DNA of 32,991 nucleotides from a virus, in IMG/VR virus record IMGVR_UViG_3300011189_000026, positions 1 through 32,991 of that record; one strand, 5' to 3'. Under the pieces are notes generated by a model. It was not told where the DNA came from. It worked only from the letters and a program-made list of their open reading frames with translations, and made no database searches. Of this stretch, positions 1-6,653 are shown piece by piece. A program made the translations under genes and the position numbers. The first letter of the stretch is position 1; every line of letters starts with the position of its first letter.

Positions 1-216
1 CACAACCTTGCCGTGGCTTTTGGCAAGCATAGTCGTGGCCTTGTGGAGTACATCACGTCGAACATTCCGAACCCGAGCGTGGCCTCTCGCCAGACGGCGA
101 ACGGCCTTGCCCCGGTTCTTCCATCCTCGGTCTTGAATTTGGTTTTGGTGATTTGGGTGATCACGGTCGGGGCCATCCTCTACTCCTATGGCGGTCGTAT
201 AAACGAACTACCGTAG
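1..216 (+). CDS. C-terminal end of an unknown one-pass membrane protein (partial at left edge)
   Basis: The reading frame is open from base 1 to a TAG at 214-216. A GTG at 13 would give 67 residues, but nothing resembling a ribosome binding site precedes it, so this is more likely the tail of a longer gene that begins outside the window. A hydrophobic stretch at residues 40-59 (counted from the GTG) looks like one transmembrane helix close to the C terminus, followed by a short polar tail. It converges on the tail-fibre gene that ends at 250, and the 33 bases between show no hairpin with a T-run. I do not recognise the family. It could also be a chance ORF, though codon choice fits the neighbours reasonably. 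Confidence 0.4.
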   Translation, partial: HNLAVAFGKHSRGLVEYITSNIPNPSVASRQTANGLAPVLPSSVLNLVLVIWVITVGAILYSYGGRINELP

Positions 217-249
217 AATACCCGCGTTCACTAAGTTCCTCGCTACTGT

Positions 250-804
250 TCAACGCAACCCTCCAGAGGTCAGCCCCGCATCAACCACCATCTCGCAAGT
301 GAGGTCGCAATAGCGAAAGTCCCACCCCGAGAACACCGGGCTTGGGGGGTCCACGACCGTGGCGTACCAGAAGCCAGAGCAGTGATCTAGGGCAAGGCTC
401 GAAACTCCCACGGTGGTGTTCGAGGTGCCGGTGAAGCGCACGTTGCGGATCGAGAGCTTCCCGTCCAGGGACAGGACCGTGGGGTTCTGGAAGTCGATCC
501 TCGTGTCGGTTGAGGGGTTCGCGGCATAGATGTACACATCGACCCCCGCCGCCGCCAAGTTGGAGCCGTTCCAATCATGGTCGCTGCCTTCGGCCAACCG
601 GATGACGATGGGGTCATCGGATGCGGATGTGCCCGCTGCAAGAGCCGCGTCGATGGTCTGATACTGCCGCTTGGTGGCGTCAGCCCCGAGCCCTGGATCC
701 ACGAAGTATTCGTTGGGGGCTGTGTAGGTGTCCGGGCCACCACCACCGCCGCCTGGGCCGACGTTGGCTTTGCCATCGAGGTTGGATGAGCAGGTCGCCA
801 TCAT
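250..804 (-). CDS. Short tail-fibre/tailspike-like protein with pectate-lyase-type beta-helix
   Basis: A 184-residue protein, or 183 if the second ATG (801) is used. A Gly-rich linker at about residues 16-23 is followed by a segment (VDPGLGADATKRQYQTIDAA) typical of the entry into right-handed parallel beta-helix domains, then short alternating strands (LSLDGKLSIRNVRFTGTSN) that fit stacked helix rungs. Known proteins with this look are phage tailspikes and fibres that bind surface sugars; no catalytic residues can be identified here. ATGA overlap (801-804) with the upstream fibre gene implies translational coupling. AGGAG lies 3 bases before the first ATG and 6 before the second, so the second may be preferred. 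It is short for a tailspike and ends abruptly, so it may be an accessory fibre tip or a truncated gene. Confidence 0.6.
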   Translation of the reverse strand: MMATCSSNLDGKANVGPGGGGGGPDTYTAPNEYFVDPGLGADATKRQYQTIDAALAAGTSASDDPIVIRLAEGSDHDWNGSNLAAAGVDVYIYAANPSTDTRIDFQNPTVLSLDGKLSIRNVRFTGTSNTTVGVSSLALDHCSGFWYATVVDPPSPVFSGWDFRYCDLTCEMVVDAGLTSGGLR

Positions 805-3800
805 TGACTCCTGAAGATGATCTGGACATAGATGCCAGAGGCCACGAGATCACCGGTGTCCGAGACAAGCTGGAACTGAACGCGGGTGCCCTCCGAGATT
901 TGAAGGTCCGGACCAGTCCCAGTCAGGCCCAAGGTGGTTTGGGTGGCCGCCGTGAGACTCGTCATGTCGAACGTGGGAGCCCCCAACAAGTTGTTCGCAC
1001 CGTCGATGTCTTCCACAGCCAGCGTGTAGGCACCTGCGGTTGTAGGCGTCACCTGTCCGTAGATCTTGATGGCCAGGATTTGCATGTCGTACGGAGCGAA
1101 GAAGACATGGTTGATGGTGTCGGAGGCTGACACCGTCATCTCAAACTGCGAGTCGTCGTTCGAGCCGCCGATGTAGATGATCTGGGCGTAGAGACCTGAC
1201 GCCACCAGATCAGCATTGTCCGAAACGAACTGGAGCTGGACCGGTGATCCCTCGGTGAGCTGAAGGTTCGCCGGAATACCGGTGAGGGCAGCAGACACCA
1301 ACGTAGTGGGTGGGAGACCCGTCAGGTCGAACGTAGCCGCACCCAACAGATTGTTCGAGCTGCTGACCTCCTCGACGGCCAACGTGTAGACACCTGCGGT
1401 CGTGGGCGTCACCTCCCCATAGACCTTGATGTCGGTGACGGTACAGTCGTAGGGCGGGAAGAACAACGTGTTGATCGTGTTCGCCGGGAACACCGTCACT
1501 TCAAGCTGGTGATCATCGGGTGGGGCACCCGAGACCGTCACGGTGGCCTCGGTGCCGAACAACATGCTGAAGTAGATGCCGTCGCCATCGAACAACAGAT
1601 CATCAGAGATGAATTCGGCTGACCACTCGTCCCCAGCGCTGAAGGTCAGGTCAGCTGCTGTGCCCGTCAACGAGAGCGATGTGACCGCACCCATGACGAG
1701 GGTGTTCATGTCGTACGAGGCTCCGACCAGCATTGTCTGGCCAGTCGTCTCGTTCGTGAAGATCGCCGTGTAGTTGCCCTGGGTGTTGAGGACATCCATG
1801 CGCACAGAGATGTCCGACACCACTGCGCCGATCGGAACCCAGCCCTCGAACCTGTAGGTGTTGTTCGGCAACACCGGGACGTTTTTGATCAGGAACGGCG
1901 ACCCACCGCCTCCAGACCCTGTACCGATGTCCGCCCAAGGACCCGCGTCCACCGAAGTCTGGAAGCTCGTGGTCGCTTGGTTGTAGCGAAGCCGGCCGGT
2001 GTTCGAGACGGAGACCGGGGCTGCCGGGCTGTCCTCGAAGATCATCGCGTCATTCGAGCTGATGACCGGGTTGGTGCCCCCAGAGATGTTGCCCGCGACA
2101 AGGACAGTGGCCCAGTCCTCGGTCACAGGGCCGCCGCCAGTCGCCGTGTTGAACACCACGGAGACGTAGATGGCGTCCCCGTCGAAGTTCAGATCATCCG
2201 ACACCAGCTCTACGGTCCACTTGTCCTGCGCAGAGAAGGTCAGATCTGGGAGAGACCCAGAGAGCGGCACCGCTGTCACAGCACCCGCCACGATGCTGTT
2301 CATGTCGAACGTCGCGGCGCTCAACACCGTGTTGCCGGTCGCCTCGTTGGTGACGGCCAGGGTGTAGTTGCCTTGGGTGTTCACCGTCTGCATGTAGACG
2401 CGAACGAAGATCAACTCAGCCGCAACCGGGGCCCAACCCCGATACCGCACGGTGTCGTTGGGCACGCGCGGCATGTTCTTGTGGTAGACGACCGGAGCGA
2501 CAGCGGCAACGGCTGCGATCTCGTCGATGGCGTCCTGTACGTTCTCCGCCATCAGTCCAGTGATGGTGTTGTCGTAGAAGTGCGACTTCGACTGAGCCAG
2601 TGCGTTGAGGTCCGGATCAGTGCCGGGGAACACCAATGCGTTGTACTCGACGCCACTGGTGTTCAACGTGCTCGTGCCCGCCACGCCCGTCGTGTCGAAG
2701 TTGATGTTGCCCACAACCGAGGTGAAGCGGAGCGTCGCATTGATGTTGCCGACCAGAGCGCCTGCACTCGGGTGGATCCAAACGGCGCTGCCCAAAGCTC
2801 CCGAAGGAACATCAAACGTGGAGCGGCTCACTTCGAGTTCTTGCGCCGAGCTGCGTAGGCCCCATCCGGAGGCGTTCCGGCCCACGAATTGACACGCATC
2901 GAAGATGGCTGATTGGGTGACCACCAGACCTGGGTTCAGATCAACAGGGCTGGGTGCGTTGAGGTCGGTGCGAAGGAAGCTCGAACTGGTCGACACCCCC
3001 GACTGGAGGAACGCTACCCTGTCTGCTGGGTTCGAGCTGTCGGTGAGGAGCACACTGTCTTCGACACGGAGCGAGCCACCTTGAAGATCAACTGCGGCAC
3101 CTTGAGTGGGGGAGACACCGAGCTGCTCCACGCGCACCCGGTGCATGCGCAGGCTGCCGACGCCAGTCTTCCGCAAGACGGCGTTGGTGCCTACGGTCGT
3201 GCTCTCCAGGTTCAAGCCCGAGACCAAGGCCCTGCCAGCGGGAATGGCAGCCTCGTGCCCTGTCGCTGTGGCGGTACGGAGGATCACCGCATCCGAACTG
3301 CGACCGTCGATGTTGCCCGGCCACCCAACGACATGGATGTAGGGCTCGAAAGTCACATCCTCGACGTAGACGCCAGGACGCACAGCCACGACCCACTGCT
3401 CTGAATCGGAGGCTCCCGCAAAGCTTGCCGCCGTGATGGCCGCTTGTACGGTGGAGTGGTCGGCGTAGTTGCTCGTGCCATCGTTGGCATCGACATAGAG
3501 CAGCCTCCCGCTCGCCACCAAGGGCTTCACGAAGTCCTTCAGAGTGACGAGGTTGAAGTTCTGCTCGTTCGCCCAACCCTCGACATCGACATCCACAGGG
3601 ATGATGCCTGAGTCGTCGCGACGCTCTCCCGCCGCCACCAGACAGAGGGACCCAAACGCCGTCTTGGACCTGAGCCGGACGAACTGGGTGTCCTCAGTGA
3701 CCTCTCCAGCGTCCACCGTCAGCTTGATCAGGTAGGGACCTTCGACATCGGCAATGAACATGCCGGGCGAGGCTGCCGTCGCAGAACCGCTGAATGTGGC

Positions 3801-3956
3801 CGCAGAGGTCTCCGGCGCGAACGCGATGACCCAGTTGTAGGTCGAGTGCGCATCCACTGCTGTGAGGAGCACAATATCGCCCTCAACGAGGTCGTCTCGC
3901 GACACCCCGTCAAGGGGTGTGACCCCATTTCGGAAACTCCGGATGATTGCCGCCAT
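801..3956 (-). CDS. Large tail fibre: Ig-like N-terminus, beta-helix, four tandem beta modules
   Basis: About 1051 residues from ATG 3956; an in-frame TTG at 3959 is less likely because AGGAG would touch it. Residues ~1-140 form a beta-sandwich-like region ending in AAGERRDDSGIIPVDVDVEG and a WANEQNFN stretch, a conserved block I know from fibre proteins of large phages. Residues ~150-430 read as a parallel beta-helix (repeated short strands, AAITAAS, VAVRPGVYVEDVTF). A linker with ITGLMAENVQDAIDEIAAV follows, a motif common in phage fibres. Residues ~490-1050 contain four homologous ~85-residue modules. The product is probably a receptor-binding virion fibre. It is the first gene after the plus-strand cassette, preceded by an 18-base element shared with another minus-strand gene start, and is coupled to the small fibre gene by ATGA. 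Confidence 0.75.
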   Translation of the reverse strand: MAAIIRSFRNGVTPLDGVSRDDLVEGDIVLLTAVDAHSTYNWVIAFAPETSAATFSGSATAASPGMFIADVEGPYLIKLTVDAGEVTEDTQFVRLRSKTAFGSLCLVAAGERRDDSGIIPVDVDVEGWANEQNFNLVTLKDFVKPLVASGRLLYVDANDGTSNYADHSTVQAAITAASFAGASDSEQWVVAVRPGVYVEDVTFEPYIHVVGWPGNIDGRSSDAVILRTATATGHEAAIPAGRALVSGLNLESTTVGTNAVLRKTGVGSLRMHRVRVEQLGVSPTQGAAVDLQGGSLRVEDSVLLTDSSNPADRVAFLQSGVSTSSSFLRTDLNAPSPVDLNPGLVVTQSAIFDACQFVGRNASGWGLRSSAQELEVSRSTFDVPSGALGSAVWIHPSAGALVGNINATLRFTSVVGNINFDTTGVAGTSTLNTSGVEYNALVFPGTDPDLNALAQSKSHFYDNTITGLMAENVQDAIDEIAAVAAVAPVVYHKNMPRVPNDTVRYRGWAPVAAELIFVRVYMQTVNTQGNYTLAVTNEATGNTVLSAATFDMNSIVAGAVTAVPLSGSLPDLTFSAQDKWTVELVSDDLNFDGDAIYVSVVFNTATGGGPVTEDWATVLVAGNISGGTNPVISSNDAMIFEDSPAAPVSVSNTGRLRYNQATTSFQTSVDAGPWADIGTGSGGGGSPFLIKNVPVLPNNTYRFEGWVPIGAVVSDISVRMDVLNTQGNYTAIFTNETTGQTMLVGASYDMNTLVMGAVTSLSLTGTAADLTFSAGDEWSAEFISDDLLFDGDGIYFSMLFGTEATVTVSGAPPDDHQLEVTVFPANTINTLFFPPYDCTVTDIKVYGEVTPTTAGVYTLAVEEVSSSNNLLGAATFDLTGLPPTTLVSAALTGIPANLQLTEGSPVQLQFVSDNADLVASGLYAQIIYIGGSNDDSQFEMTVSASDTINHVFFAPYDMQILAIKIYGQVTPTTAGAYTLAVEDIDGANNLLGAPTFDMTSLTAATQTTLGLTGTGPDLQISEGTRVQFQLVSDTGDLVASGIYVQIIFRSQ
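812..2475 (-). repeat. Four tandem diverged protein modules in the tail fibre (2+2)
   Basis: Within the large fibre gene, four modules share the pattern [I/V]xVY...GxYTLAV...LxxAxFDM...LxGxxxDLxxxxGxxxxxxxVSDxxxxxxxxIYxxxxF. Approximate spans are 2475-2150, 1890-1560, 1485-1170 and 1125-812. The first two resemble each other (NTQGNYT, DLTFSA, DDLxFDGD) and the last two resemble each other (TPTTAG, NNLLGA, DLVASGxY). This suggests an ancestral duplication followed by a second round or by recent conversion within each pair. Confidence 0.75.
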
Positions 3957-3990
3957 CAACTCCTCACAGGGAAGGCTCTACCTCTGGCGG

Positions 3991-4008
3991 GCTATAGGCT
4001 GGCCACCG
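3991..4008 (-). promoter_or_regulatory. Shared 18-base element upstream of tail-fibre gene (candidate late promoter)
   Basis: On the minus strand this site reads CGGTGGCCAGCCTATAGC. It matches 16 of 18 bases of the element at 13521-13538. In both places the CCTATAGC end lies about 31-35 bases upstream of a minus-strand start codon with a good Shine-Dalgarno. The site lies in the only divergent intergenic gap of the window (3957-4050), so the palindromic CTATAG core could also serve the plus-strand glycosylase gene. Promoter function is an inference from position and recurrence. Confidence 0.4.
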
Positions 4009-4050
4009 CAGCAGGGTTCATCTGGTGGCCCAACGGCGTAACGGGCAGTC

Positions 4051-4677
4051 ATGACACCAGATGAACAACTCGACTTCCTACACGACCAGAAGGTCGCCTC
4101 CTGCACTCGATGTCCTCTCCATGAGCATCGCACCCATGCTGTGCTTGGAGAGGGCTCTGCTGAAGCAGCTGTGTTCTTCGTTGGGGAGGGTCCGGGTGCA
4201 CAAGAAGACCAGCTGGGGCGTCCCTTTGTGGGTCGTGCGGGCGTCTATCTGAACAACATCCTCAAGCATGCCCGGCTCACTCGCGAAGAGGTCTACATCA
4301 CCAACCTCGTGAAGTGCCACCCCCCAGGCAACCGTGATCCCGAGGCGGGGGAGATCGCCACCTGCTCATCCTTCCTGCACGCTCAAGTCGCTGTCGTGAA
4401 ACCTGACCTCATCGTTGCCCTTGGACCTCTGGCGGGCAACGCGATGACAGATCAAAGTCCGGCACTTTCAGAAGAAGTGCTCCAGAGACGCCTCTGGACA
4501 TACCGAAACCCCAGCACCGGCTTCGAGGCCCCCGTCGTGTGCATACACCACCCTGCCCACTTGATGCGGCTGCGAAACGATCCCGAAGCGCTGCGTCCGA
4601 TCTACCGAGACACCGTAGCCAGTCTTCGCAGGGCCATCGCCCAAACAAAGAAACTTGACCTGGACTTCGACTTTTAG
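4051..4677 (+). CDS. Family 4 (4Fe-4S) uracil-DNA glycosylase
   Basis: A 208-residue protein of the usual length for family 4 uracil-DNA glycosylases, which remove uracil from DNA as the first step of base excision repair. Four cysteines fit the 4Fe-4S ligands: C18 and C21 (CTRC), C89 (KCHPP) and C105. The family's uracil-pocket motif is present at ~45-64 (GEGPGAQEDQLGRPFVGRAG), then TNLVKC at 84-89, and the C-terminal DNA-intercalation motif HHPAHLMR at 166-173. It is the first gene of the plus-strand cassette. No strong Shine-Dalgarno precedes the ATG. In a phage it could repair deaminated genomic cytosines or exclude uracil during replication. The same family includes a DNA-polymerase-fused phage form, but here it stands alone. 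Recognition is firm. Confidence 0.93.
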   Translation: MTPDEQLDFLHDQKVASCTRCPLHEHRTHAVLGEGSAEAAVFFVGEGPGAQEDQLGRPFVGRAGVYLNNILKHARLTREEVYITNLVKCHPPGNRDPEAGEIATCSSFLHAQVAVVKPDLIVALGPLAGNAMTDQSPALSEEVLQRRLWTYRNPSTGFEAPVVCIHHPAHLMRLRNDPEALRPIYRDTVASLRRAIAQTKKLDLDFDF

Positions 4678-4708
4678 GGTTTGGTTTGATCCGGGTGCGC
4701 GTAGTACA

Positions 4709-4726
4709 GGTGTAAGGAGATACACC
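4709..4726 (+). promoter_or_regulatory. Perfect hairpin presenting the Shine-Dalgarno in its loop
   Basis: GGTGTA (4709-4714) and TACACC (4721-4726) are perfect reverse complements flanking the six-base loop AGGAGA, which is the ribosome binding site of the gene starting one base later at 4728. A loop-exposed Shine-Dalgarno would stay accessible and might protect the leader; alternatively a protein could bind the hairpin and block translation. The sequence is certain; the function is inferred. Confidence 0.6.
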
Positions 4727-4727
4727 G

Positions 4728-4997
4728 ATGCTGTTCACTCTCGGAAAAATTGTTGGCACCCCCGACGCGCTGGCCCTTCTTGAAAGCCACGGGGTCGAGC
4801 CGAAAACCCTTCTTGACCGCCACGTCAGCGGCGATTGGGGCGATGTCGACGACCACGACCATGCGGTCAACGACCAAGCCGTCAAGACCGAGGGGCGCAT
4901 CCTGTCGGTCTACGACATGAGCAACGACCAGAAGGTCTGGATCATCACCGAGTGGGACCGCAGCGCGACCACCCTGCTCCTTCCTAGCAACTACTGA
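4728..4997 (+). CDS. Small conserved 'plasmid-related' family protein
   Basis: An 89-residue protein that I recognise as a member of a widespread but functionally uncharacterised family often labelled 'plasmid related protein', found on proteobacterial plasmids, integrative elements and phages. Hallmarks seen here are GTPDALALLE near the N terminus, a central RHVSGDWGDVD followed by a DxxNDQAV segment, RILSVYDM, and the C-terminal WIITEWDRSATTLLLP. The start is supported by a strong AAGGAGA seven bases upstream, sitting in a hairpin loop. It follows the glycosylase gene by 50 bases and precedes an unknown gene. Its presence points to exchange with mobile elements of Gram-negative hosts. Function is not known and none is proposed. 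Confidence 0.8.
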   Translation: MLFTLGKIVGTPDALALLESHGVEPKTLLDRHVSGDWGDVDDHDHAVNDQAVKTEGRILSVYDMSNDQKVWIITEWDRSATTLLLPSNY

Positions 4998-5009
4998 TCT
5001 CTGGAGTTC

Positions 5010-5522
5010 ATGATGCCTGTCCTCTGCAAAGAAGCTGCCGCCAAGACCAACGATGCCGAAGTGCTCGCCGTGTTCGAGAACGCCGGCCTCACCGCCGCCA
5101 ACTTCGTGCTCATCGAGCACCCTTCCCACCCCGAATACAACCGGGTGGTTGTGATGGGAGCCGAAGCCTACGAGCGCTACCGCTCCGACCGTGCCGCCCT
5201 TCGTGCGGACCAGGACCGCAAGGGCGCTGAGATCAAAGAGAGGGGCGGCTTCATGACCCCCCGTCAGCGCGACGACATGCTCTGCTCCATGCAGCGTCGC
5301 CACTTCAGCTCCGGACTCAGGGAGTTCCGCCTCTCCACCAACATCTACGGCTGGTGCGTCGAGAAGACCACCAACCTCGGGGGTGGAGCTGCCGCCCAAA
5401 CCCGGCGCGGCCTCAACAAGGCAGAGGCCATCGCCTGGGGCGTCCAGTGGGCCAAGGCTGACCCCAACAACCGCTACTTCACCGTCTACACGTCCTACCT
5501 CCCCGAAGGATTCGAGGTCTAG
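5010..5522 (+). CDS. Unknown protein of the plus-strand cassette
   Basis: A 170-residue soluble protein that I do not recognise. The N-terminal half is mixed, with a charged helical stretch around residues 55-85 rich in Arg, Asp and Lys; the C-terminal part contains aromatic strands (NIYGWCVEKT, RYFTVYTSYLP). GGAG lies 3 bases before the first ATG and 6 before the second (5013), so translation may begin at the second Met. The stop is followed two bases later by the next ATG, so it is probably co-transcribed with its neighbours from 4728 onward. No membrane segment or signal peptide is visible. Confidence 0.7.
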   Translation: MMPVLCKEAAAKTNDAEVLAVFENAGLTAANFVLIEHPSHPEYNRVVVMGAEAYERYRSDRAALRADQDRKGAEIKERGGFMTPRQRDDMLCSMQRRHFSSGLREFRLSTNIYGWCVEKTTNLGGGAAAQTRRGLNKAEAIAWGVQWAKADPNNRYFTVYTSYLPEGFEV

Positions 5523-5524
5523 CC

Positions 5525-5782
5525 ATGCTGATCGGACTCCCCTCTGCCCACGACTTCTCCATTCAGTTCGACGAGACTCGTGGCGAGATCGTCGAGCTGG
5601 GACTCGACAACGTCCGAAGAGGTCTAGGCAACTACATCCCCGACATCCAAGGTGTCCGGATCGTGCTCCACACCTTGGGCGAGTTTGGGGATGAGGACAC
5701 CGAAGTCCGACTCGAACTCGATGAAGCTGCCGCACTCGCAGAAGCACTGCTTGAACTCGTCCGCCAGCAAAGGTCCGCATGA
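5525..5782 (+). CDS. Small acidic unknown protein
   Basis: An 85-residue acidic protein with no recognised family. It reads as a short beta-rich N-terminal part (FSIQFDETRGEIVEL, VRIVLHTLGEF) followed by an Ala/Leu/Glu-rich C-terminal helix (residues ~65-82). It starts two bases after the previous stop, and its own TGA overlaps the next ATG as ATGA (5779-5782), so it is translated as part of a tightly packed cassette. The size and acidic helix would suit a regulator or inhibitor, but nothing in the sequence shows that. Confidence 0.65.
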   Translation: MLIGLPSAHDFSIQFDETRGEIVELGLDNVRRGLGNYIPDIQGVRIVLHTLGEFGDEDTEVRLELDEAAALAEALLELVRQQRSA

Positions 5783-6315
5783 CTACCTCGAACGAACAGC
5801 TCGACACGCACCTACGTCAGCTTGTGGTCGCCCGATACGCCATGAGCCCGTCGGTGCCGGACGACTCCAAGTACCTGTCCGTCTCGGACTACGTTCTCGA
5901 CCAAGGGGAATTCTTCCGATCTGAAGCGCTGGCAGACCACGAGCTGCGCATTCTGGAGGATGCCATCGCCGCCGCGAACCAGAGGGACGACTGGGGCTTC
6001 GAGCCCCGGCAATGCTTCGCCAACGCGGCACGTCTGGTGCTCTTCGACGAGTCCGGAGAGCTGCGCTACTGTGAAGGCTTCGCCTTGGGCGCAGTCATGC
6101 CAGTGGCCCATGCCTGGGCAGCCATCAACGGCAAGGTCGTCGACCTCACCTGGACACTGAAGGAGGGGGAGGGCCCCGTGGGCTTCCGGAAGAACACCCC
6201 TTCCATGATCGGATTGGGGGTTTGGTTCCAGAGACCCGCGCGTATAAAGGGCTGGAATTCCTCGGGCACTACCTTCGAGGACGAGTTCTCGAAACAGAAA
6301 CCTACCTGTCCCTGA
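5779..6315 (+). CDS. Transglutaminase/papain-like fold protein, frame-disrupted near the C terminus
   Basis: The 178-residue reading contains a Cys-His-Asp arrangement typical of transglutaminase/papain-like enzymes: C79 in QCFANAARLV, H111 in PVAHAWAAI and D122 in GKVVDLTW, with an intervening YCEGFALG. Such proteins may be peptidases, amidases or acyltransferases; the substrate cannot be told from sequence. After about residue 147 the frame turns into unlikely sequence, while the -1 frame continues convincingly to 6416. A single extra G in the GGGGG at 6216-6220 would join them into one 212-residue protein whose TGA overlaps the next ATG. The stop as read, at 6315, instead leaves a 100-base gap. 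I regard the restored version as the true gene. It starts with an ATGA overlap with the preceding gene. Confidence 0.7.
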   Translation: MTTSNEQLDTHLRQLVVARYAMSPSVPDDSKYLSVSDYVLDQGEFFRSEALADHELRILEDAIAAANQRDDWGFEPRQCFANAARLVLFDESGELRYCEGFALGAVMPVAHAWAAINGKVVDLTWTLKEGEGPVGFRKNTPSMIGLGVWFQRPARIKGWNSSGTTFEDEFSKQKPTCP

Positions 6316-6416
6316 TCGACGACATGGCCGGCAACTGGCCGCTCCTCCAAGAAGATCGCCTCAAGCCCCCTCCCCACTACGCGGAACTCCGCGCCTCCTT
6401 CCAAGGACCCTCCTGA
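6222..6416 (+). pseudogene. C-terminal fragment of the transglutaminase-like gene, out of frame
   Basis: The 64-residue reading (TTG at 6222, no ribosome binding site) is best seen as the real C terminus of the gene starting at 5779, displaced by a missing base in the G5 tract at 6216-6220. It contains TRAYKGLEFLGHYLRGRVLE followed by ETYLSLIDD and WPLLQED. This has normal globular composition, unlike the overlapping upstream frame. It ends TGATG with the following gene, the same coupling geometry seen elsewhere in the window. Confidence 0.6.
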
Positions 6417-6643
6417 TGAACAACCTCCGCACCCCGCTCGCCAAGATGGACACCGACACCCTGGGCTTCCTCTGCATCGCCGCGCTCCTGCTTGTCGCAG
6501 GCATCGGCTGGTACTTCGGCTACGTTCAGCCCCGCGAAGAGTTTCTGCTAGCCGTCACGGACTGCACCAACCAAGCCCCTCCGAACACGGACCCCCAGGC
6601 CGCGTGGAGCCAATGCGTCACCGTTGTGCAAGCACAGCTGTGA
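6416..6643 (+). CDS. Small one-pass membrane protein
   Basis: A 75-residue protein with one strong hydrophobic segment at residues ~16-37, preceded by Arg5 and Lys10 and followed by a polar C-terminal domain with two cysteines (C50 and C67). By the positive-inside rule the N terminus would be cytoplasmic and the C terminus periplasmic, where the cysteines could pair. The start overlaps the preceding stop (TGATG at 6414-6418). Small membrane proteins in phage cassettes can be holins, spanin parts or superinfection-exclusion factors, but no lysis enzyme is adjacent and the sequence does not decide between these. Confidence 0.65.
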   Translation: MNNLRTPLAKMDTDTLGFLCIAALLLVAGIGWYFGYVQPREEFLLAVTDCTNQAPPNTDPQAAWSQCVTVVQAQL

Positions 6644-6653
6644 ACCTCCCAAC

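Noticed and set aside
217-249. Rho-independent terminator between the convergent left-edge genes
   Set aside because: No stem of useful length followed by a T-run on either strand.
1977-2858. 293-residue plus-strand ORF
   Set aside because: Antisense to the fibre gene, which has clear domain structure; the ORF is Arg/Val/His-rich shadow.
3957-4050. Clear sigma-70 promoter for the glycosylase gene
   Set aside because: The gap contains CTATAG but no matching -35/-10 pair at normal spacing on the plus strand.
4674-5807. 377-residue minus-strand ORF opposite the cassette genes
   Set aside because: It covers several plus-strand genes that have good start sites, overlaps and one recognised family; its own sequence is Arg/Gly/Val-rich shadow with no ribosome binding site.
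6210-6225. Programmed -1 ribosomal frameshifting at the G tracts
   Set aside because: Neither site forms a proper X-XXY-YYZ heptamer and no stimulatory hairpin is evident; single-base loss is simpler, though not proven.
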